A stretch of 64,000 bases of DNA. Source: Lepisosteus oculatus (Eukaryota > Chordata > Actinopteri > Semionotiformes > Lepisosteidae). Positions 45,540-62,110 of this stretch are shown piece by piece (the first letter of the stretch is position 1; each line of letters opens with the position of its first letter). The DNA lies in the NCBI RefSeq assembly GCF_040954835.1, contig NC_090711.1:2859501-2923500 (forward strand), read 5' to 3'. The notes beneath the pieces were generated by a model that did no database searches, had not been told where the DNA came from, and was given only the letters and a program-made list of their open reading frames with translations. Both the position numbers and the translations under genes were made by a program.

Positions 45540-46360
45540 GACGGGGAGGGGTCCTGGGATCCTGAATTCGCCGCACACGGGTGCTGTGCTATCCGAGGGA
45601 AGAGCGGGGGGGGGTGTTACGTACGCGTTGCACCAGCGGTGCTGGCCTGTCGGACCCTGATTCCATCATCGGAGAACACACAGCAGCTCGCGCCCGCCCT
45701 CCCCCTCTGCCCCCGCCCGGCGACGCTCTCCTCCTGCCCACGAGCGGCCGTGCGGCGGCGGAGGAGGGAGCACGCTTCCGCTGGAGTGGCGCCCCTCTCT
45801 TGCACCCCCCCGAGCGCCTGCCCCGTGCCCCAAATTTCCGCCGCCTCGTTTTGCGGCGCTTGCCACCTCCCCGCACACGGCTGGGCCCGGGTTCGAGAGC
45901 GCAAGACGTGGCGGCGCCAAGCCAGCACGTGGCGTCTGCAGAGGGAGGGGGGGGGACGGCACCCATACAGGGGGGACTGCAGCTGGGGCTGCCGACAGGG
46001 CCTCCATTCTCGCAACAACACGTGGACGGCTCTCCCATGACGCACTTCACAGTGCAGGTCAACAACCCGGCTCCTGAGGGTGCGCCGAGCCCTGACTGTT
46101 TATTCCCACAGACGCGTCGCCCGTGCCGAAAACGAAAAGGAGCTTGAGGCGCGCGGTCAGAGGGCCGCCCGGCGCGCAGGGCTGGCTGGCCTGGTGGGTC
46201 CCCGCTCCACACTGGACTCAGCTCCTCCCCTGTCCGCGCCGCTCAAGGCTAATGAATTCCCCGGCGCTCCTCCTGCCAGCCCAGCGGAGTGTGTAATTGG
46301 GAGACGCACCGAACAGACTGTGGGGGCCGGGGGGGGCCGGGGGGGGCCGGCCTGATGCCA
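45540..46360. promoter_or_regulatory. Orphan CpG-rich block
   Basis: The highest sustained GC and CpG density between the two genes, ending in three tandem CCGGGGGGG-type units at 46,320-46,350. Open frames of up to 216 codons exist on both strands, but they overlap and lack motifs, as expected of stop-poor GC-rich DNA. It may be a promoter of an unrecognised transcript or a regulatory CpG island. Confidence 0.3.
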
Positions 46361-47149
46361 GGGAGGGAGGCAGAGACAGGGGGAGACGCATGAGAAAAGA
46401 AGGAGGGAGCCAGGTGACGCGTCCTAATGCTGCTGTACCTTCCAGCATCGATACGTGTCAGCCTGAAGGACTGCTTACTCACAGAACCACAGAATGCACT
46501 GCACGCTATGAGCTTAACACTAGCTTCATACAAGGTCAAAAAGCAATCTGCACACTGATTGCAATACAGAGGCACTAAGAGAACAAGCTGGAGTACAGTG
46601 TAGGGACTTTGATTACCATTACTAATCATTCTGCTTTCTGTTTTTATATTTTGTGATTTGTCTTAGTGCTCTATTACACCCTCACTCTTTGAATTGAAGT
46701 AGTATTTGCCCAGTGTGTGACTCACAGTCAATACAGTCTATAAGGGGCAGACTGTTAGTCAGGTGCTGTGTCCTGCCTGTCAAGACTATAAGATTTCCTT
46801 TCTGAAAGTTCACCCATGATTATACTATAAGTCAAGCAAATGTAAAGACAATTACCAGTGTCTGAGCCTAAATCGGGGTATACCAGAGTAAACACCACGC
46901 AACAACGCCAGCATGCATGGGCAATCGGTCACCCTTGCAAAGACAACCCTCCCAGCAGCAGCCTGCTGACCACGCGCTGACCTCTCTGATGTGTCAGAAA
47001 CACAGAGCAAGGAGTCTGGAAAACCATCAGTTCCGCCTCTGTGAGTCAGCCTGGCTGTTCACACCTTCCCTTTCTCTCTCTCACACACGACACAGTACCG
47101 TCTTCAAGGAATAGTCAGAGAGAGAGAAGAAGCCCCACTTCTGTAAGAG

Positions 47150-47356
47150 GAGAGAGAGAGAGACACAGAGAGACAGACACACACAGAGACACAGAGAGAC
47201 AGACACATACAGAGACACAGAGAGGCATAGAGAGACAGACACATACAGACACACACACAAACACACACAGACACACACAGAGAGACAGAGACACACAGAG
47301 ACACACACATACAGACACACACAGAGACACAGAGAGACAGACACACACACACAGAC
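47150..47356. repeat. (AGAC/ACAC)n compound microsatellite
   Basis: Interspersed AGAGACAGAC, ACACACAC and AGACACAG units over about 200 bases. It generates spurious Cys/Val/Ser-rich minus-strand frames. Confidence 0.92.
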
Positions 47357-48275
47357 CTGATCAGGACAGAATTCATCATTTACACCACTAACAGGCTGAA
47401 AGAACTGAACCTTCCTGGTTTAGAACAGACAGGACTACACTGGAATCACACACGGACATTCAAAATGACTGACGATGTCAGCCCAGGGGCCGTCTTCAAA
47501 ATAAACTGTGAAGCCTGAACCAGAAGCACAAGCAGAAAAGGTGTGGAGGTGCTTTCAGAGCTTTACACACGGGGAGTGGGAGGGTGGAGCAAGCCACATT
47601 GATGACGCTGATGCCCTGGTGTCTGTGAACAAAAAGCTGGATGAGATCCTGAGATCAAAAGGCCACTAACTACAGAACAGGCTAGATGGGCCAAATACAG
47701 GTGCCATCGTTTGCTGGAATGAATGATAGCTGGTTTCATTCAAATACGATCAAACCCTGCATGTAGTACAGTTTTTGCAAAATCATTGATCTGTTTATTA
47801 AATTATATTCAATTTCACAATTCCTGGTTTTTTTTTCATTTTGTGATATTATTTTTAAATACACCCCTTCTTCATCACTCTATGATGGTCTAGAAGTACC
47901 ATCAAGATGAACTCTCTGACCAGGGATAGATGGGCTTCCCTTGATGCTGAAAGCGCTCCTTATGACTCCACATGAGACACACCGCCTTGGTCAAACGTTA
48001 AAAAAACCCACGTGTGGCTCCAGTATCCCACTGATTGATGATTCCCAAGACAAGGAACCCCAGAATAGGAGAGATCAATCTGAGCCAAGGACAGGGCGCC
48101 GCTACCATCCAACACAGACACGGCGCCCGTCACCTGCAGCACAGCTCATCGAAGCCTAAACTGATGAGCTTCCTGAGAACATGTCAATAATCATTATCTC
48201 TGTGGTCGTTTAACACTGCTCTGTCTGTCTTGGTTTTGCTGCTCTGTGGACAATCGCGATGGACAAGAACAAAGC
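47357..48275. other. Intergenic stretch with a short repeat end
   Basis: Nothing recognised apart from 47,682-47,701 (possible end of the repeat family at 40,630). Confidence 0.35.
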
Positions 48276-49013
48276 AGTAGAATTCCCAAGCGGGGCTGTA
48301 GATTGAGAGCAGGGCAGTAGAGTCGCCAAGCAGGGCAGCAGGGTCGCCCAGTGGGGCAGTTGATAGAGAGCAGGGCCGTAGAGTTGCCCAGTTGAGCAGT
48401 AGATTGAGAGCAGGGCCGTAGAGTCACCGAATGGGGCAGTGCAATTGCTCAGTGGGGCAGTAGATTGAGAGCAGGGCAGTAGAGTCGCCCAGTGGGGCAG
48501 TAGATCGAGAGCAGGGCAGTAGAGTCACCCAGCGGGGCAGTAGATTGAGAGCAGGGCAGTAGAGTCACCCAGTGGGGCAGTAGATCGAGAGCAGGGCAGT
48601 AGAGTCACCCAGCGGGGCAGTAGAGTCACCCAGTGGGGCAGTAGATTGAGAGCAGGGCAGTAGAGTCACCCAGCAGGGCAGTAGAGTCGCCCAGCGGGGC
48701 AGTAGAGTCGCCCAGCGGGGCAGTAGAGTCACCCAGCGGGGCAGTAGATTGAGAGCAGGACAGTAGAGTCACCCAGCGGGGCAGTAGAGTCACCCAGCAG
48801 GGCAGTAGAGTCGCCCAGCGGGGCAGTAGAGTCACCCAGCGGGGCAGTAGATTGAGAGCAGGACAGTAGAGTCACCCAGCGGGGCAGTAGAGTCACCCAG
48901 CAGGGCAGTAGAGTCGCCCAGCGGGGCAGTAGAGTCACCCAGCGGGGCAGTAGATTGAGAGCAGGGCAGTAGAGTCACCCAGCGGGGCAGTAGAGTCGCC
49001 CAGCGGGGCAGCC
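48276..49013. repeat. Minisatellite with 103-bp higher-order period
   Basis: The basic unit is 21 bases of the type GGGGCAGTAGAGTC plus (A/G)CCCAGC. A shorter 19-20-base variant reads GCAGTAGATTGAGAGCAGG. Between about 48,600 and 48,960 the order of variants repeats every 103 bases (four 21-base units plus one 19-base unit). Minus-strand frames of this repeat start at 48,835 and 48,938 with nearly identical translations, confirming the period. Confidence 0.93.
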
Positions 49014-49554
49014 ACAGCTGTGCAGTCCGAGCAGCTGGACCAGAGGTGGGCCACGACCCCCAGGGCCCCTCCCACTCCAGTGGAGGTGGAAACAGAGGCA
49101 GGAACAGAGGAAAGACTGGGGCTGGCAGGACCACCGAGAGCCCTTGAGAAACGACGGATTGGTCATCTGCTGCATCCCAGCAACCCAGGGGATAAGAGTC
49201 CTTCAGGAGGGTCGAGGGCTTTCACATCAATGCAGGGAAATAAACCCATTTTCTATCCTTCTGCTCGCCAAATTGGACATGTAAACAGAACGATTTACCT
49301 GGCACCAAACTTTAAACCGCAGAGCCGTGGAGTGCTTTAAGGGGAAAATGATGATGATCAGAAAAACAAACCTCACTACTGATCATTTTTCGGCTTTTGC
49401 AGACGCATGCAATGACACCTGTGTCTGCTAAAAAAAAAATAAACCTATAAACCTATTATATAAACCTAATAAACTAAAAAAAAAAGATTTTTGTATACAG
49501 TGAGCGCGCCCCCGCACACACGCCCTGCAGGCGCGCCCGCCTGGCTCCGGGGCG
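49014..49554. other. Intergenic non-coding stretch, nothing recognised
   Basis: No exon or repeat other than short A-runs at about 49,430-49,485. Confidence 0.35.
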
Positions 49555-49870
49555 CACGAGGCTATTAAGTCCTGGCTCGTGAGGCCCCCCCGGGGACCTC
49601 CGAGAACCTTCACTCCCGCGGACTCGGACCCAGAGCTATTAACCTGGTCAACGCGAAGTTCACGTGTCCCGCATAAACACACACTTCCGCGAACTGCCGC
49701 GTCTCAGGGGCTCGTGTCACAGACTCTCGTTCCATTTTCTCCCTTCCCACCTCGAGCTCCACTTGAAAATAGGGCACCGAATAATAGAGCAATTATTTCC
49801 GGCATTTATAGATTCGTGCTTCGCCGTTCGCTGTATAAGAAGACGTCATTTTACGCTTTGGGAAGGGACT
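49555..49870. other. Candidate conserved non-coding element
   Basis: Non-repetitive, with GAGGCTATTAAGTCCTGGC, GCATAAACACACACTTCCGC and ATAATAGAGCAATTATTTCC followed by GGCATTTATAG. AT-rich homeodomain-like words sit in CpG-containing sequence. Untested. Confidence 0.3.
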
Positions 49871-52059
49871 GGATCCCCTCACGGATTGTGACACGCCGCG
49901 TGTCCGCGAGATCCGCAGATTTTCGGGGTGTACAACGCAGGGGGGGAGAAGGGGAGAGTAAGACAATAAAAAATAAGCTAAAAACCGATAAACAGGGATT
50001 TAGAAACAAAAAACAAATAAGCATACAAGTGCATATATTTAAGCATGGAACGGATGGTGCCTGATTTCTTTAAACGAGGGAATTGAAATGTGAACATCCA
50101 CTCACGACCCTTCTGCACAGAGACAGGGTCTCGCGGAGATGCCCCATCCGCTGGGAAAACAGACGGAATTTCAGCACCGGGATGAGCGGCGCGCGGTAGC
50201 GGTAACGGTGACCCCATTCCTCTAACACCCCCCAGCAATCAGGGAGCCCCACCTCTCTACCTGTGCGCTGTTCAACTCCCCCCGTTTAGACTGGGTCTTA
50301 TTAAGCCGCCCTGGCCTAACCTCATTCTACAGTCACTCCTCAAAATGAATGAACGGATAAATTCAGCAAATAAATGACCTCATGGAGCAGAGCTCATACC
50401 TGAGCGCCCACCCCCCTCCTCACACACACACACACACTTTCTGCTATCAGCTCTTCTTCTCATGATTGAGTTTTTACAGGCTATTAAGTCGAACAATCCT
50501 GAGCCCAGATCACCGGGGCCTGGGCAGCGCTGATAAGGCTCACAGTGGTTAACCCTTTCCGCGCAGCCCTGCGGGGACCGGCTCTGGGGAGACGGCCGGA
50601 GTCTAATCCACGGCCCGTTCGTGTGAAGGAAAACCCAGCAGGTCTTGGCGTCGATGACGCCTTTGTTTTATACTTGTTTTAGAATTAAGGACCCGGGTTG
50701 AGGGTAGAAGCTGTTACTAATTTAGAAATGGCAAGGGAGGGATTGACACCGCGGTCTCCTGATGCATAAATACGGCCGGGAAAATCTCTTTTATAATCCT
50801 TTAAGACGAAATGTGCAGTCTTGGTGTTTAGCTTTTATTACCTCTCTCTTTATATGCAGAATTCCTGCGCGTATGTGTCCAATTACTGAGGGGAGGAAGA
50901 CTGAATTATTCTATCTTATTAAGACTTCCCTTCGCGTCTCCACACACAGATGTACCGTGCAAAATGTTGTTGTTGTTGTTGTTTTTTTATTTTGCCCGCG
51001 ACACATCTGCGTGTTGACAACATTTGGCTGGGCTGGCAGGGGATTTAAAGTGGAGCGAAAATGGACTGAAGAAAGAAAAATAAATGTGTGGCCCGCCTGT
51101 CCAGAAAATCCTCAACGCGCAGCGAAAGGGCTTGATTCTGGAAATAAATAAAAAAAATGTGATCACCTCTACATAGCTTTGACGCCACCCCTGCCCCGTC
51201 TCTCTCTCTCTAGAGCCCCGCGGTGCACTGTCACGGGAGAATTGAGTCTCCTTCATTTTCTTCTCCGAGGTTTCTCGCCACGTCATCGCTGCTCGTGACT
51301 TTGATCTGCCACCCTTTCCTCCTCGCGCCGCTGTGGGTTTCCACCCCCCCGAAGACCCCAAAACAGGATTTCACCACCGAAGAATGTTGGGTTTTTTTTT
51401 TTGGTGGGGGGGATTGTTGTCCCCATAAAGCCTTTTGAAATCGATGGATGCATTTCCCACCCTCTCTCGTTTCGTCCCGGCCCTCTGAATTAATAACACT
51501 GCGCTTGTTCTGGGGATCATGTAATGAGTCCAAAAATGCCGATATAAAAAAAAAAATCATATTTAGATGGAGGTGCAAACATAGGAACACACGCAGAAAT
51601 TAGAGGACTTGGATCGGTCACGATATCAGCTTCACCTGGGGCAAATTCCAATTATTCATATTTTCAAACTCGACCGGCGAATAAAAATATTCTGACACGT
51701 GCCATTTTCAGAGGAATCTCCTAAGACGGATGTGGAGCACGCGTGGAGCACTGCGGATAAACTCGGCCAGAACCCTCTCCGTTTTCACAGTTCAGCTGTG
51801 AGGTGGAGGATAAAGAACAATTCGTTAACTAGAATTCTCTCCCCCAGCAGAGGATGGTAAATAAACGCGAGGACGCGTCCCGCGCGTTCGTGTGGAATAG
51901 AGAACATTTCTCGACCCGCGTTTTGGTCATCACTGACCGGTGACAAGCCTGCCCCATCCCAGCACGCACATCACAGTGGAGTATAGATGCACACTGAGAA
52001 TTAAAACACAAAACCCTGGAAACAAAAACCTGTGACAGTCCTGTAGCTTCCCTGTCGTA
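49871..52059. other. Intergenic non-coding stretch
   Basis: Mostly single-copy-looking DNA with short (AC)n at 50,423-50,437 and a GTTGTTGTTGTTG run near 50,966. The part at 51,600-51,800 (CAATTATTCATATTTTC) could also be regulatory. No exon was seen. Confidence 0.3.
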
Positions 52060-52330
52060 GTTATCAGAAGATTTACAATTAAATCTACGTCATCGCAATT
52101 AAATAGGGCTTAATTAATTGTTGTCCGAAAATGTCTGCAATTAACCTCAGAAACGGCTTCATTCTGGACCGCTTTAAACCGGCTTCTGCCAAGAGCGAGA
52201 GACGTTTGTATATAATTGCTTTCACGTCTCAGTGCGAAGCTTTCGTAAGAGGACAGGACCGGATTCCGAGCAGGAATTTTGTCGCCAACGAGAAAACGAG
52301 AGTCCATTGTTTTAATGAGTAATTACCGAC
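52060..52330. other. Candidate conserved non-coding element
   Basis: Dense homeodomain-type cores: ACAATTAAATCTACGTCATC, GCAATTAAATAGGGC, TTAATTAATTG, GCAATTAACC and GAGTAATTACC, all in non-repetitive sequence about 3.7 kb upstream of the SLC32A1 start codon. A distal enhancer is plausible but untested. Confidence 0.35.
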
Positions 52331-53860
52331 GCTCTGGAGTTGTATATGTATATGTTTAACGGCTGGTGTCGCCTATCAAATAAATCAATATATGCGGGCC
52401 AGAAGAAAATCATTTAAAAGACACAATCGCTCCACTGATCCGATGGCCGCAGCGAGGCTGGGGGCACGGGCTCGCTTTTTCCACCTCCCTCGCGGCGCCC
52501 CGTGCCCAGGCGCATTCCTGCAGACACGAGCTCCTTTCACGCCGGCGGACGAGCCAGGACTTCCGTGTTTACTGCTGGGGGGATACCTGTGAAAGAATAG
52601 GAGCACGCACGCTGTATATATATATAAAATAATCAAACCTATATCGAACATTTGCATTACGTATTAATGCTGTAAAACTGTAAACACCGAGTTAATGTAA
52701 ATAATTGCAAACATTGTTAATAATCGTAATAATGGCTACTACTAAATATATTTTATCACACAGGGGCTGGGGTCACCATACTTCGTGGAAAAGAGGAAGG
52801 GGGCTACCCCAGGCGATCCCGTCTGCGCCCTGTAGTTCATGGGGACGGAAAACGTTGTGCTGGAACAGTTGCATTAAGCAGAAACTCCCCCGTCACAGAC
52901 AGAACACGCAGCCGGAGGACCGGCGCTTGTAACGCGCTCATGTCGTAGTTGCTCTGCAATCGCGTAGCTGCCTGTTACCGCTCGCCGGCACAGAACTCCT
53001 CTGTCGGAGGGAACTCAAGCCCAAATCCTCAAACCAAATCCTTTGCATTTTTTAAACCGAATCGAAAGAACGCTCTCCAGACGCGGCCTTGCCGAAACCG
53101 TACCAGAAAAATGTTTTTTTTTAATACAGTAAAAGCAACATTTTAGTTGATTTTTTTAACCAAAACCTAAAACAACTGACGCGCATTCAGATGTAGCCTA
53201 TTCAAGAATAAAAACGAAGCTGCAGATGTACTTCCCTTCATTATGAGAAGCAGCACTGTAGATGAAGAACTGATTTGTGGCCATTTGTAAGATATCCTAC
53301 AAGCGTTTCTATTTTTGTCATTTAAAATATGCCCGTCGCTAACACAAAATTATTCCCGAAGCACTATTTGTTATTTATTTTTTGCCAGTAACGCGTGTGT
53401 GAGGAGCGGTTAATGCAACGAAAAATCAACTAAAATCAATCAACGGTTCTTGTTCCCGATGATAGTGCTCGTTCCCACACACGTAGGCCTGCCCGATTCC
53501 TTAAAACAGTCGCTGTCTGTGACTGTTAGTGTCAACACCGGTCTAAAAAAGAAATCCAGCCCGCTACTCTGCTCCATTCTAAATGGAATCAGGAGCTGGA
53601 GAGGCGATGGCTATAAGATTGCATTTTTTTAAAAAAACTGATGGTCGATTCGTTTTAATACTCGTAAAAAAACAAGAATAAACCCCCAAACAATTAAAAA
53701 AACAGTTTTTAAAATTCCACGGAAAAATAAAATTAATATCTGTATCAGAAACATGAGTATGTGCGTAATATACGATTTAGTTCTCCTCTCCCCGTTTATT
53801 ATTATTATTATTATTTTTAGTAACTCGTCGTTCGCTTTTTGCTTGGCAAATTGTTAAATA

Positions 53861-53949
53861 GGAACAAGTAAGAGGTTTATTCCATGCTGAAAAAAAAAGA
53901 AGAAAGAAAACACAAGGTTTCGGCCGTGGAGCCTTCTTCAGGTGTGACA
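53861..53949 (-). repeat. Copy D of hammerhead-like repeat family
   Basis: GGAACAAGTAAGAGGTTTAT, TCCATGCTGAAAA, AACACAAGGTTTCGGCCGTG and GAGCCTTCTTCAGGTGTG. It lacks the GCTGCGTCAGCATGC end. Its outer edge, AGGTGTGACAG, matches the palindrome centre of copy C. Confidence 0.75.
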
Positions 53950-55009
53950 GATTGACAGTATTATGGTTGCCCGCATTTTTTTTTTTTTACAGGTTTCAAA
54001 AAGTAACTGCCCCCCTTCCAATTTCCCCATGTGCCTTCGACATCGGCAAAAATAAAAAAAACGCCCAGATTCGTGCAGGGCAGAGAGAGGCTGCAGAGAG
54101 CCTCCGTCGCGCCCGAGTTAATTGCAGATAATTGATGCCGGCGCGCGCGTCTGCTTCGCACGCGTGCGAGGATATTTTGAGTGCTGAACATACAGGCTCT
54201 GCACTGGGCTCGCATCAAATTGGGTTATAAAACAAAGTTTGTGTTACCATTATTCAATATATATAAAAAAAATCGGCGCAGACTTGATAGTGTTTTAAGT
54301 GTCAGGAATTTCTATCGTTTTCTTTGTGCAGTGTAGTGTTCAGAAACACAAAGTCTGGCGTAAAATTGTTCAGTGTTTAGTACATGGGCACCGCGTACAG
54401 TATTTTACTATTTTTCCACAGAAAAGTAGAAATTATTCTTTTCATACAGACTAGTGTGAAGGAAACATTTTTTTTCTGTTTTTCTGGCGGCAGCGATGCA
54501 TTTCCGAGGCGAGTGGGAAAAAGACTAACAAGGCAGTGACGTTTTAAACCCCTTTCTTTAAAAAAAAACACAACAACAACAGGCTCATTCTGAAGAAAAA
54601 AAAAAGTAGTTCAACTCCTAGTGTCCTCTCGCAAACCGGAGAAACAGCATACAACGGTTTGTTTGTTTTATCATCTTCGGTGATCGCAAAAGCAAGTTTC
54701 CATTTCTGTCATCTCCCGGCATCAACTAAAACGAGTAAAAACGCGCGACTAGCACGTTCTCCAACACTGCTCGGATCTTTTAAGAACGGGGGGAAAAAAT
54801 GGATATGACTAACTCGGCAAATGTCTTATTATGAATTCACCCCTTAATAAAATTATGAAAAATTAAAAAAAAAAGTCTGGTTTTTATTTAAAAAAACAAA
54901 AACAGCAGTTCGGTCAAACAGTTTTAAAACGCGCCAGCCTGGTGGGTACAACGGGCATGAAAAGGCATTGAACCCGGTCCAAAAAGCTGATCCAACGCCC
55001 CTTCCTCTC
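53950..55009. other. Far upstream flank of SLC32A1
   Basis: AT-rich, with a GC-rich island and AGTTAATTGCAGATAATTGA at about 54,117-54,136. No exon was recognised. Confidence 0.3.
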
Positions 55010-55350
55010 TTTATATAGACAGGTAACGCCAGGAACACTGGAGGCATCGGAATGTCATTGGGTGTTAGGACAAGGTGTGTTGGTGGTGACTTTGATGGGG
55101 GGTACACCAAGCGCCTCCCCCAGAAATGCAGCAAATCTCTCCCCTCCACTCCGCGCTCGGAGCTACGCGCACCGCGGAGACGAGACGCGTTTGGCTGGGA
55201 AGCCGGGGCCGCCGTGTATTGGCGAGCTGCGGATGACACGTCTCTCCCCCTCGCCGCCCCCCGGCGCCTCGGCTGCGCATTGGCATCGCTGACGGCCGAG
55301 GCACAGTCACTGTGGGCGAGCGCTGCATCCGAGAGCGAGAGGGACGAGGG
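55010..55350 (+). promoter_or_regulatory. SLC32A1: Probable SLC32A1 promoter region
   Basis: A TATA-like TTATATAGA lies at 55,010-55,018. Two inverted CCAAT boxes (ATTGG) lie at 55,218-55,222 and 55,279-55,283, 61 bases apart, inside a CpG-rich block that runs into exon 1. Spaced inverted CCAAT boxes commonly sit 60-100 bases upstream of a start site, which would put transcription near 55,350, some 550 bases before the ATG. The start site itself is not determined. Confidence 0.4.
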
Positions 55351-55901
55351 GGTTTGTTTGTTTTTTTTTTAAAAAACAAACAAAATTGACAAAAATAAAA
55401 ACCGAGAGAGACCGTTAAAGAAAAGAAAAAAGATCCCAGCGGGACCCGATTGATCGTTCCAAAGCTTTGCCTACGCCAGGCTTCTCCCCCCCAAACCACC
55501 GCCCCCCCCCAAAAAAAAAACAGTTTTCAATCGATCGATCAGTTCGTTTGCTCGCCTGTGTGCTTGTGGCGTTGGGGTTCATCTCGGAGGCCAGGACAGG
55601 GGATGCGGGGACCGAGAGCCGGGGTCTGAAGGTGACATGAACCCGGCGATTCTCCGGAGCAGCCGGCGCACTTTGAACAGGAACTGGAGATAACAGCCGA
55701 TCGATCTCACTCACCGCCCGGGCTCTCCTGGAGTTTCTGCGCGACTTGCGTTTTTCCTTCTGCTTTTCTCCTCAAGATCCCACCCAGGACAGCCGCCGAT
55801 TCCGTGTGACAAAACTTCCAAAGACCGTAAACGCATATTGACAACAACAACAACAAAAAAAAAACAAAACAGAGGTTTAGTCAAGTTGAGAAAAGGGAAC
55901 G

Positions 55902-59998
<4,097 letters not shown>

Positions 59999-61765
59999 AA
60001 AACAACAACAACAACAACAACAAAATAAAATAAGACTGGACACGCACGCACACACACACACACCTCCGCACAAATTCACTCACTGATACCGACACTCACC
60101 CGCAACCAAACGTGTCGAGGAGTCTGGGCAGGCAAAAGGCAAACGAAAAAAAAAAAAACGACACATATCTCTCTCTCACTCTCAAGAGTGTAGGTTTACA
60201 GAGCAAATCAACAACAACAACAACAACAACAAAATAAAACACGCAGCATTTCGCTCATTCCGACTTGCATACCGAAACGGAAAAATGGGTGTCGCGTCGT
60301 CTTCGCCACACGAGTTCGGTTTTCCCCTTTCTTTCATCCTTAGGTGTTTAATCTCGAGAAGTCCCTCCTTTTCCCCGCAGGAACGCCGACGTCCCCCGAC
60401 GGGCGATTCTGCGCGGGTGTACCAAACAATGTGGACTCACCGACGGGACGGGACACGAACAGAACCAGAGTTTCTGTGTCCGCGTCGAACAGATTTTTTT
60501 GGGGGGGGTGGGCGGGAGGGAAACGCAGGAAGGGCGGAAGTTATGTTGCCTCGTGCCTGGCGTCTTCCGTCCCGGCGATAACCTCGGGCCGATACGCTCC
60601 GGGCGCACCGCAAGATATCCGATATGGGCGGGCAAATAAATACACTCGCGGTGCCACAGCAGTCGCGGCATCCGCTGTAAACACGAGGAGAGGGGGAGAG
60701 AGAGACAAAAACTCATTTATTTTAAAGCTGCGCATCGAGGCAAATTATTTATGCAAATAAGATGATCAACTGCACCACAGTGTAGTGAAATGCGAGCTGC
60801 AAAGTAGACGACGAAGGTTTCAAATCCTTTAAAATGAAGCACCCTCTATTCTCCGGCATTAATCTAAAACCTCACAGCGAATCGCAGAATCCAAAACGGT
60901 GGAATTTAATATCTTGAATACACAATCGATTCCCGGCACAACCTTAAATAATTCACAATTGAGAACGCGTATTCTTTAGCTATAAAAACAAACAAACAAA
61001 CAAAAATAGCTTTAGCATTCAGATAATAACAGGCGATTTCTGAGGTTGCCTGAACGCCCGAAAAGAGTCAATTTCGATAGAAGTACAGAAACTGGAAACT
61101 CACAAAATTCTCTCTACAAAGACGACGTCGCTTTACGGCCTAATGAATAGACCTAATTAACCCCCCTCCCTTCCCGTCTCCGTCTTCTGTAAACTGAATA
61201 ATAATCTAGGATGAGACTCAAGCACAAGCCCCGATTCTGAAATTCCTCTCTGAAAGTGACTGCAGTCCAGGTGCGCAGAGACGGACGAGTCTCCATACTC
61301 GGGATTCGCGCTGAACAGCATAAATGATCTCCTTACACCGCACGCTCAGTAGGGACAGACCGGAGGGAGACTGGGACAATATTTCCTTATTTTCCCTGGA
61401 AAGTACTCTTTCCAGACCGTTTTTGTTTTGTTTGTTTTTCTTTAAAAAAAATATAAATGCATTTTATTTTTCCCTCTACGAATACGGTCTGGAAACCTTT
61501 CGGTTTCCGAATTCAAATGTTTTGGATCGCAAATGGTTAAAAGAGGTGGAGTTTTGTTTTTAAAAAAGAAGCAAGCAAGCATAAAGACATTTTTCATTCT
61601 GTGCAATTCAACGGGTCCTGTGGAAATGTTATTAAAAACGTATGTGTGGTGTTATTGTGGTCTCAAAAGATGGAATGTATATCACAAAAATAAAAAAAAT
61701 CTAAACATTTATCGTGGAAAAAAATAATATATTGAAGAATAAATAACTGAAACAGCTCGTTGTGT
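59999..61765 (+). other. SLC32A1: SLC32A1 3' UTR with candidate poly(A) signals
   Basis: Two (AAC)n runs follow the stop (60,002-60,022 and 60,209-60,232). AATAAA occurs near 60,023 and 60,232, at 61,689-61,694 and at 61,738-61,743. The last is followed within about 15 bases by CTCGTTGTGTTTTTTTC, a good GU/U-rich downstream element, so the main 3' end is probably near 61,755. A shorter UTR is possible. Confidence 0.5.
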
Positions 61766-61839
61766 TTTTTTCAGTTTAAATTAAAACGATGTTTTTACAC
61801 AGATTCCCTGTTTACAGAAAAACGGGACTACGAGCTATA

Positions 61840-62110
61840 AAGAGACACCAATCGCTGAGAATATCCTAAAAAGATTAATTGCACAGATCACCAAACGCCA
61901 TTTGAGTTTATATGGTGATCAACAGCAATTAAGTCGACTGGATTCACGTTGTCTATTGCCTCTTACAGAATTAGTTTACCGACTTGTTCCAGTTTCTCGG
62001 CGGGTCTTGTTCACGGTCTTGAAAGGCGATTAAAACCAGCGCTCAGTATCTTGCAGTGCCGAGCCGCTGGAAATCACACGAGCGCTTCTTCAATGACAAA
62101 CCCAGAATTA
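61840..62110. other. Candidate conserved non-coding element
   Basis: Non-repetitive, with AAGATTAATTGCACAG, GGTGATCAACAGCAATTAAG and GGCGATTAAAACC. It lies just beyond the likely SLC32A1 3' end. Untested. Confidence 0.3.

Noticed and set aside
45390..46212. 200-codon frames on both strands
   Set aside because: Overlapping frames in stop-poor CpG-rich DNA with no motif, splice partner or codon pattern.
47081..47391. Cys/Val/Ser-rich frames
   Set aside because: Translation of AGAC/ACAC microsatellite.
48276..49013. Regularly spaced repeats suggesting a CRISPR array
   Set aside because: There are no unique spacers; the units are contiguous minisatellite variants in a vertebrate genome.
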